DNA of 64,000 nt from Cristatella mucedo (GCA_009760855.2 WPIO01000130.1:668501-732500), one strand, 5' to 3'. Counted from the first letter of the stretch, positions 22,049-50,899 are shown. Notes: a model not told the origin generated them from the letters alone. Translations and numbers: made by a program.

Positions 22049-25000
22049 TCAGGCGCTGTGAAGCGGAATGCAGAACTTTGACCCAAATGGCGTTGTGTAT
22101 TTGACATCGACGGTCTCGAAAATGCGGCACGGTATTCCCAGATCAGACAGATACACCTGAGCAGGCTTGCCGCAGCTCAAGTTCAGCGGTAGCACGTACC
22201 CCAGCGCCCACTTGGTTTCTATGGCGCTGCCTTCTGCGGGTGGATCTGCAACAAGATCGACCCGGGTCGGTCAGTCAGCGTGCCCAGATATGCCTAGAAA
22301 GCAGAGCAGGCTTCAGCGCAGCAAGCAAGGCAGGCATCACCGTGCTTTTAATGTATCGCCTAGCTATAGTTTACCACTCGACGAGCTCAGTGAGGGCGGT
22401 TCTACAGAGCCTGGGCATGGTAACCCTACTCACAGCTTGCAGCGTCCTAGTGTAGCGGCACTTTCATGTGGGCTTTCGAGCGCGGGCAATGTGCTGAGGA
22501 ATGTGACCTCTCATATCAGCAGTAACTGTAATTCAGCAGTGACAGGGTCGCCAGAAGAGCGATCAAACATTGCTGCAGTCGGTGACTCGCCGCTAGGCTG
22601 GTTTTTAAATCCGCAGAGTTCGGACATGCGGCCCCTTTAGGAAACGGGGCTGCAGCGCTCTCGATTGATTGGCATGCGAACTTCTCCGCCTGACACATGA
22701 GGCCCGCCTCAGCTTATCTCCTTCGTAGCTAGCTAGCTAGCTAGCTGAGCTGCTGCAGCAGCACTAGTTCCCCTCCCTCTCACCGATAGTGAGCACGTTG
22801 GCTTTGCTGCCTTGGCACCATCGTTCTGCCGACCTGTACCACGACGTTTGAAGGAGTTCGGCTTGGTGTCGAGGATCGTGGCTGTCGACGCAGTTGACTA
22901 TCATGTCCACTGGTGCAGCGGGCAACCCTGAAATCGCGGGAGGCATCGAGGCGCTGGTGCAGTATCCGGCGCTTGCCGTCTGCTGAGATATCCGTGTGCA
23001 CAGGCGCGAAGCCGGGCAAGTGACAAGCATCGACCCAGAGTAGACGGCGCAATGTGCATGCACACATGCAGCTTCGGCCTGCTAGAATGGCCGACAGAGC
23101 AGAAGCGCAGGGACAGAGCCGAACGCAGTTCAGCAACTAGCGCAGCAGCTGCTCACCGAGCTAGAGACAAGTGCTGTCGATGCCGGGGCTGCTTTGCTGG
23201 GCTCAGAGATCAGAGAGGGGAGTGCGCGCTCTCGAAGGTGGTGGTGCCGACTCATTGCACGACCAAGGGACAGCTGCAGACGCTACGGTAGTCCACCATT
23301 TTCTGTGTGCGGAGGGGGTTCGACCCCTTTCATCGGACATCGATCGATCGATCGAAAAAAGGAAAAGGCCCGGGCTTCTCGTCGCTGGACTTGTGCAGCA
23401 GCTATGGCAGGCCGAGCAGAGCCCTCACAGATGCAGCTGCACTCTAATCCGACGTGTGGTGCATCCCAAATGTGGCATGTCCCAAAGGGCGAGCCGGTTT
23501 TCCACATCACAGCCGCATTGCAGGGGGGAAGGGGCTATCGAAGTAACTAACTCTCTGTCAGTTGCCACTCGAGAGCCTTTACCCCTCCCTACCCGAAGCG
23601 ATTGCCACTCCGGGTTCCGGCCAAAAACCAACAACTTGGTATGGGTTGCTGCACGACGAAACAGCATCCAGGCAAGCCCATCTGCCATTGAAGCTGCTGC
23701 CGGCAGTACCCGGCGAGCGTGACAGATACAAAGGATGGGCTATCCCTATGCTATCTCACACTGGCCAACTAAAACCAAGGGCTGACGATGTTCAACAGAC
23801 AGACAAGATTCGACATAGCAATTGCCAAAGAGACGTCGTTCGATGTCGTGCGGATTCGAATTGTAGATCATGCACGGTACAGTCTTTCCGAGGGGAACTC
23901 CTTCCTGGCATGAGAAGCCCTCCAGCCTATGTACAGGAGAGCTGAAATGCCGACAGGGTTGGCTAGCATCCCGAGCAGCAGGGACAGCGGCTCACACTGA
24001 CAGTCGCCTTTGGCTGTGAATTTTGAATGCACACCACCACGACTGGCACTTAATTCTTGCTGTCACTGCAACTTCACCTTGACAGTCACTAGATCGAAGA
24101 AAAAGATTGCCATCCTTCATCTTATTCCCACTTCTCTCTTTCCATCACATCTTATACTCTTGGCCCACTGGTAAGGTACCAGCTATTAACGTCCCAGGTC
24201 GTGGGTTAGAGTCATGCAGCAGGCAATCCTTTATTGCCCGTTGCAAGCGGCGGTGATGGCCGTTAAGGCTCTTCTGCTACTACACAAATGAGGCTGTTTG
24301 ATCTGCTAACTTTTACTTACTTTACTTAAACTGTCGGTCACTGTTTCTGCCTCTCCTATGGCCTGTTTTCTGTCCAGGAGTGAGAATTGATAAGAGAGAA
24401 TTGAGTGCACTATTCTGGATTTGCCTCCGAAAAAACAGGTTCACGGTTGATCACAGTGGCTAAGGGTAATGCCAACGCACAACAGACTGCAGTGTCGTGG
24501 TGGCAAGCAAGACGCTTTGGGCGATTTGTGGGAGCGGAGCAGCGCTGAGGTAGAAGGAGAATGGAAAGAAAAGGGGAGTCGAGCTGACCCCCCAATCCAT
24601 AAACCGACAAAGCACCTTCGAATGTGATCACTACAAAGCAAATTTTGTTAAATGTACGTGCTTTTTTTTATAGCTGAACATTACGATCAAATGCAGAAGC
24701 CCAATTTGAAACTTGCTGGAATAGGCAGAAAGAAGACAGTGCTCGACCAGGCGTATCTTGCCTCTAGACAAATGCAGACGCGACGGCCCGGTCCACATGC
24801 CAGTGGCCAATGGCCGAGTCAGAGGTCAGCGATAGCAACTGAGGCAGCACCGGCGCATATGTTCACTCGGCCAGGGACTAGGGGGCGGGGCGGGGGTGGG
24901 GTGTGTGCTCGAGATCGACCGCAAGGACGGCTGCAGGATGCCAGCACTGCGCGACGATGCATCATCACTCAACTGACCTCGAAGGTCAGACAGCCTCGAG

Positions 25001-26094
25001 CCGCGGGTTTTCTTAAACAGCTCGAGCTCGTTGGCCAGAACGCCTTCGTCGAGTGCCGATTCCTGAGAGGTGGCGGCCGTCGCCAGAAACACGTCCACGC
25101 TGTGATTGGCCAGATGCCTGGCGCAGCTGACGCCAGCGGTGCCAGCAAAGTGTGAGGCGCAGAACACGACGACTTTTGGTCTCTGGTGATCGTTCTTCGG
25201 ATTGAGCCTTAAACAAACAATCAAACAATATCACACTCGTGTCACTTTAACTCGTGTACCTTCATTATCTTGCTCAAGCCTAGCTATCGACACTGCCTCC
25301 CAATCAGGCCGGGTGTCTACCTCCCGCTATTCCGACTGAACCATAACTGAACTCTGAACTCTTTAGCCTAGTGCCTTGAACCAACCTCATATCTTTTAGG
25401 AGATTGTGCCTTTAGTTCGTATGCTTCCAAAGCCTGGCACTCCCTCTCAAATGACGTCAGGACATTCCTTGACTTGACATTTAAAATAAAGCTAAAACCC
25501 CATATCCCTCCCAGTACTTGCTGGGTTCGTATACACTATCTTTTTATGTGATTATATGAGCTGATGCTGTGCATGCAACCATAACCCCATTGGCAAGCTT
25601 CCCATACAGTAAATGCAAGTGCTAAGACAGACAGAGATAATTCTCAGAGGGCGACATACAAATGTCTTACTATTATTTCTATTGTTATTATTACCACTTC
25701 ATCATACCAGCATATGCAGAGACATCGTAAAGCGCCTAGATAGAGATTGAGTTCTCCAAGGGCGTTTTATCAAGTGTAATATTATTATTATTGCACAAGT
25801 AAGGTTTAGTGTGCTGACACTGCCGGCGTCTGCTGCCGACGTCAAGCAGGTTATTTTTTTTGTCTCAGCAACTTTGGCAGTCAGTGCATGCTCTTGCTAA
25901 CCAAGCGCTCAGCACTGGCACAGCCGCGACACAGCCACACCAAGCAGCAAACAGCTAAAAGCCGTGTGCAGTCACAATATTGTGCAGCAACTTGAGCGAG
26001 ACTCATCTCAACGAAATAGATGCCAAGAAAAGATGACTTGTATTGTAATAAGGCTCCGTGATGTCATGCTTGCTCGTGCGCGCACGCACGTGCA

Positions 26095-26137
<43 letters not shown>

Positions 26138-26555
26138 CTATCACACAACACTCAATAGCTCTACACTCAATAGCTGGTTCACTCGACTTGGTTCACGGTA
26201 GCACTGCGTGCAGAAAATTGAGGTCATAACGACAAAGTAAGCAAATGGCCTTGCCACAGACAGACACTTTGCAAGTGCACTGCTGCTGCTGCTGCTGCCA
26301 GCACAAACCGAGCTGCCTGCAAGCTCCAGTCACCTGTGGCTTCCGCCAATGAGCTGGAGAACCATCTCACACGCCGATCGGCCAAGCATGTCAGTCAGTT
26401 GCTGCTTGGCGAATCCGGCTTCTATGGCAGCAGATAGCACGGCATCTCGTGCAACCTTTTTCACCGACGGTACGATCAGGCCGCTATCTATGGCGAGAAC
26501 GACTCCAGGGTGAAGGCCACCAAGCACCACAGCATGCGCTGCTGCAGACGGGAGG

Positions 26556-26604
<49 letters not shown>

Positions 26605-28977
26605 AGAGAGAGATAAGGCATATGTACTACGCAAATGACATACACCCAACATGGGATACACTCTAATGGCTGATAGTCTGCCCAGTGCCTTCTTTAACAA
26701 ATGATTTCTGCAGCCCCGTGCCACCTGAGTGCAGTCATCAAACATGGCATGACCAATATCCTATGCATGTCCTGCTGCAGAGGTCAGCATTAGGCAATCA
26801 ACTCGTAGCTGACAGGCGATGAGGTCAGCAGTCTGAAAGATCTGCCACCACCAACCTATTTGGTTGGCTCAGCAGAGCGATGAAAGAGGATCCCTGTGAG
26901 GCTCTGTTGGCAGAACATAAACCACGGACGGAGTCATAATTTAGTGAGCCTTTCCCAGTCAAGGTTACGATGCACACACTAAAGCTTTTCACGCGAGTGA
27001 CAAAAAATGACATCTACAGACAGAGCATCCATGTGATCGCAAGGGCGGGTAGGAAGTGTAGAGGTCCTGAAAATGCAATTACAGTACTGGTACAGTAACG
27101 GGTCTGCTGGCAAACACAACGAACACACCAAGGACTGAAGAAGTGGTGTGTCGATTCCACACGAGTGTGACCACGTAAACCTGTCATCAAATCGATGGAA
27201 ACAACCCCAACCCGGCTCCCTGGGATGAATTATGGAGAGAATGTCAGACCTAGCTAGGAGCCCACATTTCTTAACAATAGAAAATGCGCACCTAGGCTTG
27301 TCTGTCGTCAACGGTGCAGTTGCCACATCACACCACTTCATGCCGACCTGCACTGGCTCCCCAAATCAAGCATGGTATCGACTTTATAGTGTTGAGACTT
27401 GCTTTTAGGTCACTCTATTCTTTGACTGCAGCTTACCTATCAGAACCCCCCTCACTAAGCTAGGCATCGTATCACCAGCTCTTCAGACTCAAATCGTTTA
27501 GCTATGCACCAAACAAACCTATATCCTTTAGAGACAGTCTTTTTTTGTACATAATATGCTCCCAAAGCTTGGAACTCACTCCGACTGAAGTCACGACATC
27601 CCCCTAATTAGACGACATTTAAATGAAGCTAAAACATCCATGTTCTTTACAGCATTTGATGGGTCCACGTGATTGGTCTTAGGCATGCTTATGCATGCTG
27701 ACACTGTGTATGATAACATTAACCGTATTATTAGTGTTGACACTGCGCATGTTAAAACTAATCATATGGCCATGATTCCTCTACAGCATATGCACAGTGC
27801 CTGCAAAGAGAATAAGTTCTCTGAGGGTGCTTTGGACAAGTACCGTTTTTATCATTATTATTATTGTTATTACTACATGAAGGTGCCACTCACCTGTCAC
27901 GTAATTGAGACCGCCATGCAGTAAGGGAGGTATTGTGATTTGTTGCAGGATGGCTTTTGCTGGAGGCAAAATCATTTCGTCATGCCGGTACTTCTTGTCC
28001 ACTTTGCCGACAGCAGCGATGTCAGCCGACGACTGACTGGTTAGCTCGTTGTCGATCTCGCTGAAGACTTGCTCCTTATCAAACAGGGCCAAGTTCTTCT
28101 CGAAGTCGAACTCGTCGATACAAGAAGCGACCGGCTGAGCAAAGCATTCTCGTCGCTTGTCCGAACCACCAGCCGGCCTCCTCGAGGCGGCCGGCTGCAT
28201 AGCTGCTGCTGCCGTCGTCGTCGTCGTCTCGGTCTCTGCTGCACCACTACCTGCATTCGGGGAAAAAAGCTTAATAAGGACACTCTTTCTGCTGAGCTCG
28301 TCTCGGCTGCGCACTGGTCACAGCACGGCGGTCACAGCACAGGACCGGCACAGTTGCAACTCGCGAGAGGCACGGCAGCGGCAGCGCCTTGCCTCGACGG
28401 TAAAGGCAGATTTCGAGCAAAGCCAGAGCGAAGAGAGCAAGCCGAGGCCACGTGATCGTGCCACGTACGTACATGATCGAGAGCGAAGACGCAGGAGCTT
28501 CTTGCCGAACTTCCCGGCGGCGGTGTTACTGCAAACTTTATCTCTCCTGTCCGCCCGGTCGGCCGGCTGCGGGCATCCTGCAGGCGCTTTACGGCACTCG
28601 GCGACGCCGGCTGGTTCCAGCTGGCCCGGCGACACGAAGCGCAGGTTCCGTATATCCGCAGCCCTGCGAGCACGCGCCGAACGAGTGCAACGGGCGGCGC
28701 GGCACGATACGATGGGAAACCGCGATCGCAACGATACGATGGGAAGCCGCGATCGCAGCCACGGGCGCCAGCAGCAAAGCGCCCCGCTGTCTAACCGAAT
28801 CGTCAGGCTTGTCTTGTGGAACGGCCGGCCGTTTCTGTAAACGTTGGACAGCGTCAAGGTGTGCGCGCCGGCGTCGACGGCCAGTATGCGACCTTGGTAG
28901 ACGTCGATGGACGGCGCTCGCTCGCCTCCGCCGAGCTCTAGCGACACGCTGCAGCCTAGCCAGTCGTCGTCGGTCAT
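22049..28977 (-). CDS. EDC3: Enhancer of mRNA-decapping protein 3 (seven exons, complete)
   Basis: EDC3 is a P-body scaffold that binds DCP2 and DDX6 and stimulates mRNA decapping. Exons on the minus strand: 28977-28796, 28663-28473, 28250-27894, 26538-26334 (start could be 26541), 25207-24978, 22927-22784, 22245-22049. All introns are GT-AG and all phases agree, giving 501 residues (human 508). The N-terminal LSm domain begins MTDDDWLGCSVSLELGGG and contains VYQGRILAVD. A Ser/Thr/Ala-rich linker follows. The FDF motif lies at about 172-190 (FDFEKNLALFDKEQVFSEI), with KKYRHDEMIL after it. The YjeF-N domain fills the C-terminal half, with SGLIVPS, RLNPKNDHQRP, GVSCARHLANH and PVDMIVNCVD. The protein ends FGSKFCIPLHSA, matching the human C-terminus as I remember it. 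Introns carry LINE, SINE and GA/CA repeats. Exon 2 is the least certain because the linker is poorly conserved, but its phases fit. Confidence 0.96.
24163..24318 (+). mobile_element. SINE family 2
   Basis: It shares GTCGTGGGTT, CCTTTATTGCCC, GGCCGTTAAGGCTCTTCTGC and GAGGCTGTTTGATC with the 54.6-kb copy. It lies in an EDC3 intron. Confidence 0.65.
25245..25790 (+). mobile_element. LINE family B fragment in an EDC3 intron
   Basis: Degenerate coding end (TATGCTTCCAAAGCCTGGCA corresponds to the AWNSLP region) is followed by two tail-like segments, at about 25630-25690 and 25725-25790. It lies antisense to EDC3, just downstream of exon 5 in genome coordinates. Confidence 0.6.
26098..26133. repeat. 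(CA)n microsatellite
   Basis: About 36 bases of CA lie in an EDC3 intron. Confidence 0.95.
26558..26612. repeat. (GA)n microsatellite near EDC3 exon 4
   Basis: In the EDC3 sense direction this is a long CT tract ending about 20 bases before the exon 4 acceptor, so it supplies part of the polypyrimidine tract. Confidence 0.95.
27290..27865 (+). mobile_element. LINE family B fragment in an EDC3 intron
   Basis: It holds a decayed coding end (LHWLP-like start near 27345) and the complete family-B tail. The tail stops about 30 bases from the 5' splice site of EDC3 exon 3 (donor at 27893-27892). Confidence 0.7.
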
Positions 28978-29230
28978 TTGCGTCTGCAGCGTGACGCCCA
29001 GACCGAGGTAGGCGACAGCGCTGAAGACAGCGCAAACGCGAAGGACGTGCAGCGCAGGCTCTTGGCGCGTGGACGCGCCTCGCCGCCAGCGAGCGGCGCA
29101 GAGCGTCGGGGTGGCGTGCCGCAGTCGATTTGTTTACGAAACGGCCTACGCACGTGCAGCACCGACTAAGCAGTCGCCCGGGCGTTGGCTGACACCCGTC
29201 GAAAGAGAAGCGCGTTAAAAAATGCACGGA
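28978..29230 (-). promoter_or_regulatory. CpG-rich 5' flank of EDC3
   Basis: The 250 bases upstream of the EDC3 ATG are GC- and CpG-rich and then change abruptly to AT-rich repeat sequence, as expected of a CpG-type promoter. No TATA box or initiator was identified. Confidence 0.35.
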
Positions 29231-30153
29231 AGGCAGCCGTCATCATCCCTACACGATTAAACAACTTGCCGCAAACGACAGTCCCGAGGGAGAGGCGACA
29301 AAACCATGCAGCCTCCAGTACGCGAGAGCGATACCTATTCCTAACAGTGCGAGTGAGTAGTCACGTGACGCCAACCTCCCCCCCCCACCCATGATGGCAA
29401 TCCACATGATGACTGCTTGCTTTCCCTAAGATAGCAACTGCCGAGGTGTTTAGGTTGAGTTGATCCCTGAGAAATTTGACTGGAAACGCTCGCAAATTCC
29501 GCAGATATCTCAAGCCTCCAAAAAAATATATTTATGGGATAATATATTGCGTTGTTAAAAATACATGGTATGGGGTGCCGTAACACTAGCGACATATTTT
29601 ACTGTCCACTTGAACAATATCTTTATAATTTCAACACTTATGGGACAGGGCAGTATAATATATGTTCAAGTTTTAACAGCACTTCCAAAGTCCTGAATCC
29701 GACCGCATTGCGTGGATCTCGGATTGCGTAAGTCCGTGGAGCCTGTTTGGTAGACACAATTTTGTGATTTTGCTTCTATGACAGGATGATGTACTGTATT
29801 TTTCGCAATTACAATAACAGTATATTGTGTTGTGTGCTATTACAATATAAATGCATTTACTGTTAGCTTTGAAAATTGACAATACAATAACAATATTAGC
29901 ATCCAGTTCATTATTGGCCACCTGTCAAATCGCCAACGAAGAGTAGGTGAGGCCTTATTTGCAGGCGTTTTTACCTCCCGAGCTAGAACCTTAAGCACCT
30001 TTGCAACCGACGCCATCCGAGGAGCTAACCTATGTACAAACTCAGCGAGAGCCGCATTATTCATTATCGCGTACATCATGATCCTGAAATAGGTGAGTGA
30101 CGACGTCTGCCATACGCGGGGGCATCTTCCTCTCCCTAAATTGAGCATACCGC
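29231..30153. other. Intergenic, AT-rich, no gene recognised
   Basis: Contains a C-run at 29381-29389 near TCACGTGAC and AT-rich sequence; no coding signal. Confidence 0.4.
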
Positions 30154-30292
30154 CGAGCTGGTTTGGTCTAGCGGTTAAGGTGCTCGCCCCGACCAAGGTG
30201 CGACTGAAGTCGTGGGCTCGAGCCCCGAGGCATATGTGAAGCGCCTGAATAGAAATTAAGTTCTCTTGGGGCGCTATATAAACGAATTATAT
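30154..30292 (+). mobile_element. tRNA-headed SINE, family 1 (reference copy)
   Basis: A tRNA-like head has a Pol III A box TGGTCTAGCGG (30164-30174) and B box GGGCTCGAGCC (30214-30224). The tail forms a perfect six-base stem, AGCGCC with GGCGCT (30240-30245 and 30270-30275), and resembles the LINE family-B 3' end. Confidence 0.75.
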
Positions 30293-30706
30293 TTATACCG
30301 CATCGCTACTTAAGGAAAGGAAGTGAAGAATGACCCCTTCTGCTCTCTCGCTTATTATTTCTGATTCCTCATATTGAGGGAAGGAAGTCTTCTCACGGCT
30401 GCTTTTCAACCGATGCCACAACACGGCTGCTTTCCATCAACCCAATACTGTAAGCAGTAGTGTTCCTAAGATATTTTGCGCCCGGGGACGAACTACACAG
30501 GCGGCGCTCCCTCTTGTACTTAAGCACCCATTTCGGCGCCCCCTGATCCAGCGCCCGGGGTCATTTGCCCCTCCTGCGGTACACTTGCTGTGAGCATATT
30601 TACCTTAATACCTGCGGCTGAAGACCCACGTAATATCTGCACCTCGCACTAAACTAAATTCGGCACAATCAAGTAATAGTTGTGTGGCTAGACGCAGGAA
30701 CTGGCA

Positions 30707-30916
30707 TTAACAAGTCTTATAAACGTGGTTCGCGGCTTCCACGTTCGGACGGAACTTGGCCGCGAACGCGGTGTCCAAAACGGTGCTAGTCTCGGCAAAC
30801 GCTCGACCGGCACTGGTGACAGCCTCATCGCAGCAGCAAGCGACTTGTAGGTGCAGCACCAATGCGCGCATATATGCCGACAGTAGCGTAACGCGGTAGC
30901 GAGGAAGAGCGCTCAT
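30707..30916 (-). CDS. Small hypothetical frame divergent from ERAL1
   Basis: A 69-residue frame starts at an ATG 400 bases upstream of the ERAL1 start on the opposite strand (MSALPRYRVTLLSAYMRALV...). It has no repeat or low-complexity character and reads like ordinary protein sequence. No domain was recognised. It could be a complete small protein, the first exon of a larger gene, or chance. The divergent arrangement would fit a shared promoter. Confidence 0.3.
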   Translation of the reverse strand: MSALPRYRVTLLSAYMRALVLHLQVACCCDEAVTSAGRAFAETSTVLDTAFAAKFRPNVEAANHVYKTC

Positions 30917-31315
30917 AACTCAAACCTATCTAGTCCATATCCATTCCAAGAGAAGTCCGTCTGACAGAGACGAAGGGTAACGGGCGTTCAACAGCCACCA
31001 TGACGTACAACAGCGGTTCAGTGGCCTAAAGCTAAAATCAGCGCGAACGCCTAGGCCAAATGCGTAAACGCAACTGAATGATTATCTCATTGCGTCAGCT
31101 TTTATATGGCCTCGGCCGCAGATTATCGCATAATCGGTTCCTAGCCGATATTCACTCGCATTTCCTAGTCTGAGTCATAGTCGATAGCGGAAAATCAAAG
31201 TGTGCTACTTCCTCAAAGCAAGAGCTCTAAGGTAGGCCTATATCTCCCTGCGCGCGCACGAACCAGTGTCTGGACTCAGCTGTAAGGCCCCTCAATTGTT
31301 TACTTCCGCTTCAAT
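30917..31315. promoter_or_regulatory. Candidate promoter region of ERAL1, possibly bidirectional
   Basis: This 399-base stretch lies between the ERAL1 ATG and the divergent small frame. It is free of recognised repeats and more GC-rich than the intron that follows. The leader just before the ERAL1 start is pyrimidine-rich. No core promoter motif can be assigned with confidence. Confidence 0.35.
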
Positions 31316-47831
<16,516 letters not shown>

Positions 47832-50800
47832 CAGCTGCTCCTGCCAGAGAGTGCCGGCTGCACCTGCCGCTCGAGCCTTCACCCGGTCTGTACCGCTGGC
47901 GCCCCCTTGCGGCTCATCGACGGCCATCATCTGCGGCTGACCGGTGACGAATGCTCATGGCGGTGGCTCTCCAGAAGTCGTATGGCTCGAGTAGTGTCGA
48001 GAAGCTACACATCACCGCTCTCTTCGTCGAGAGATGCCGTGCAAGTGATAGCTTGTGGTGCTGCCTGTCGCGTGCTGCTTGCCTTTGCCGGATTCTCATC
48101 GGATTCTTGCGAAGTTTCCTTTTTACTACTCACTTTTTGCCTTAAATATACGCTCGTGCCAACCCAAGGGTGCACGACTAAACGTAGTTATTGCCTCAAT
48201 CACCGGCGAGGCTGCTTCTTGTCGACCCGAAAGTGTCGTTGACCTCATTGTTTGGAGCACCCGGCAGGGCGCCATGTTAACATGGTGCTAGATAGACAAT
48301 GCAGGCTACCCGGGTTGTGGCTGGCAGTCAATTGCCGGAGGGAAATGATGCAACTGCCAGGTATCTTAAGTCCTTTTGGTCAGGAATCCGAAATGCACAA
48401 CTACCGTTTTCCTGGCATAACGTCATGAGCCGAACAAGTCCTGTGGGCGTGTCATTGCCACCACGTGTCCCCCTCCAGCCGAAGCTCACCCTGTGGGCGC
48501 ACTCCATGACAGCACGTGACCGCATCCTTGCTGCCCCTTTTTTAAGTTACTTGTGGGTGACCCGATCACGGCAGTGCCTCTGTGCTGCCACAGGCCAAAT
48601 GTTTCCTAATAATGTTCCTAACGGTACCCTCTGAGATCTTCACCTCGATCAGTCGTCTCGCGATTTCTAGGTTTCAATGGCCATCTCCGTGCAGCAACAT
48701 CAAAACTGCCCTTGTACCCTCAGAAAGGTGTGCAACTGCCAGTGTGTCCTGCTCGCGTACCTTGAGTCTCTATGGCAGGGACTGGCCTCAACAGGTCAAT
48801 GAGACATTCGGGTACCTTAGCTGGTCATTGGCCGAGGCATCGTTGGTGACGAATGGGCCAAAATAGTTTCTGCAGGATGGCACCCAAGAGGGGTAGATAG
48901 TCACGTGACCACACCTCCCCCATCTGTTGACACGGGAGCGGTTGACTCGGTTGCCAACGAATGCAGTTATTTGCTAAGCCAAGCGTAGCAAACTGAAACT
49001 TAGTGCAAAATTATATTTACAGATTGTTACACTTTAATAATTATTGTAGCTTAATGACGTACTCGAATACTGGCATTAGCAACAACCGAACTCGGATCGA
49101 TGGACCAGGTGTGTAGAAACTTTTGGAGAGCAGTGTATGTACACACGGATGAAGGAAAATGGATGCCGGCAATGAGACATGAGACCTTGGCATGCAAGTG
49201 CGCCGAGCAGTCGACCGAGTCGGTGTAGTCGCTATTGCCAGTGCTGCCGCAACCTCTTAATGGACTCACCGATTCGTCGTCGCGTGTACCTGGCTGTACA
49301 TCTTGCTGGAACGGCACTTGCAGCAGGCACAACAACTTGCACTCGTCGTCTCCGGCTTCTTCTACTGGTAATGCAGTTTCTATTAGAGCAAGCTATAAAG
49401 CAACGGTAGCCTGCTTTCGAGAGAGGTGCACGTCTGCATGACTGCCTGCGGCATACTTGTCGCGCATGCATATCGAGTAGACAGCCGAATCGATGCAGCT
49501 TCTAGCTGCCAGCATATTAGCGCTGGCTGCTTTGCAGCAGCGCAAGCACTAGTTTTTAACAACAGAGGGCTCAGGGCCCGGCAGCCGGCCAGCCAAGTGC
49601 CACCGATCTGGAGCAGCAGCAGGAAGTGAGGTGAAGCTGACTGGGGCAACTTGGCTGGCCTTTCCTGCAAACCGAATGTGGCCAGCGAAGCCGAGCCCGC
49701 TCACTGGGTTTCCCTCGCCGAGGTTGGCACCAAGGTAGGCTTGCTACTCGATTGCAGACGAAAGGGCTGACGTCGAGCAGACATTTGCCGAAAATGCGTC
49801 TCGGTCCCCCATCCCCCCTCCTGCTGCTGTTCGACTTCGCAGAGCAGTGAACTCCGATATCGGATTGCTGAGAGTCACAGGTGGCAACATAGTGTCAACT
49901 GGACAGAGCTCTGGCAGAGGGACACTACGGCGGCACAGGTCGTCTGCCCAGCGCTAGTGGGTAGAGCCTCCTCGGGTCTCCGACTTGCTCATTTTTTGAT
50001 TGTGTATTTGATGGCGGCACAGTCGGAATGAGCTGCCTGTCGGGTTACCCTTTTGTTTTTACCATCCCCTCATCCCCCCTGCTTCGGGCAAACCGGCTCA
50101 AACCGTGCTAATCGACAGCTCCATAGGTCTCATCAGCCCCCCCCCCAACTCGCCGAATCGCATCCACTCCATGCCGAGTGGCTCCATGTCCCGGCGGCAG
50201 CTTCGAGCAGCTCTCGGCTCCAGACCGCGCCGCCCAGGGCTCGATCGGTGCACGCACGCGACAGCCGTCGACGCAAGATCGGCAGGTTTTAATACGAAAT
50301 AGCACACAAGCTTCTGGCATTGTCGCAGACGGCGCGGTCGACAGCCCGTCGTGGGTGCCTCGGCCGCGGCACACCGGCAGCGGAAGTATGTCGGTGAGTT
50401 GAGAGTACAGGGAAATGAAGCTTGCGGGCGAGCAGCAACCGCCGCAACATCAGCAGCGGCTCCGTGCTTGCGAGCGGGCCTGTCGATGACGTTCGCATCA
50501 GGCGGTGAGCGATCGCTGCCGCCTGCCTAGTCAGCGGCAGCTGCTGCTGAGGCGGCGGTTCGGCGCTGGCTCGGCCCACCGCTTGCTTGCTGGCCTGGCT
50601 TGAGCTGCCCGGGCAGCGGTGGCGGCCTCGCTCATGTGTTGCAAAGCGTGCACGATGTGGCGGGCAATTCGTCATCTGATTTGCTGCTGTGCGCGTTCGC
50701 ATGCACAGGGCCCGTTGGCCATGCGCCTGCATCACTTAGAGTGATTGGAGGAAGGGGAGGAGGAGGAGGAGGAACAGCGCGATGCCCCCAACACTGCCGA

Positions 50801-50899
50801 CCTGCCCTCCTCCGTAGGACCCCTGCATTGCCGGCCGGCTCTGGCCGGCATCGGCAAGCTCAGGGGGCCGCCGACGGCCACCGCCCGCGCAGCTGTCCT
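47832..50899. other. Tail-to-tail intergenic region between ERAL1 and DOCK
   Basis: This region holds the 3' untranslated parts of the two converging genes. I saw no convincing AATAAA for ERAL1; ATTAAA on the minus strand near 50288 is a weak candidate for DOCK. A decayed Tc1/mariner remnant lies at 48.5-48.75 kb. Several short frames (for example 49179-49409 +) show no recognisable domain. Confidence 0.5.
48540..48745 (-). mobile_element. Decayed Tc1/mariner-type transposase N-terminus
   Basis: On the minus strand a broken frame contains a helix-turn-helix typical of Tc1-like transposases: LEIARRLIEVKISEGTVRNI with LMLLHGDGH before it and GSTEALP-stop-SGHPQVT after it, in the order seen in Tc1 N-termini. 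Stops interrupt it on both sides. No DDE/D catalytic region or terminal inverted repeats were found. Confidence 0.5.

Noticed and set aside
28978-29227. Gene divergent from EDC3 on the plus strand
   Set aside because: Short plus frames in the CpG-rich flank show no domain, and no splice-bounded continuation was found.
30160-30235. Functional tRNA gene
   Set aside because: A and B boxes are present but no intact cloverleaf or anticodon arm forms, and the sequence continues into a SINE body; the SINE-2 heads were rejected as tRNAs for the same reason.
48299-48634. 111-codon plus-strand frame downstream of ERAL1
   Set aside because: The minus strand of part of this region carries the Tc1-like remnant, and the plus frame has no recognisable domain.
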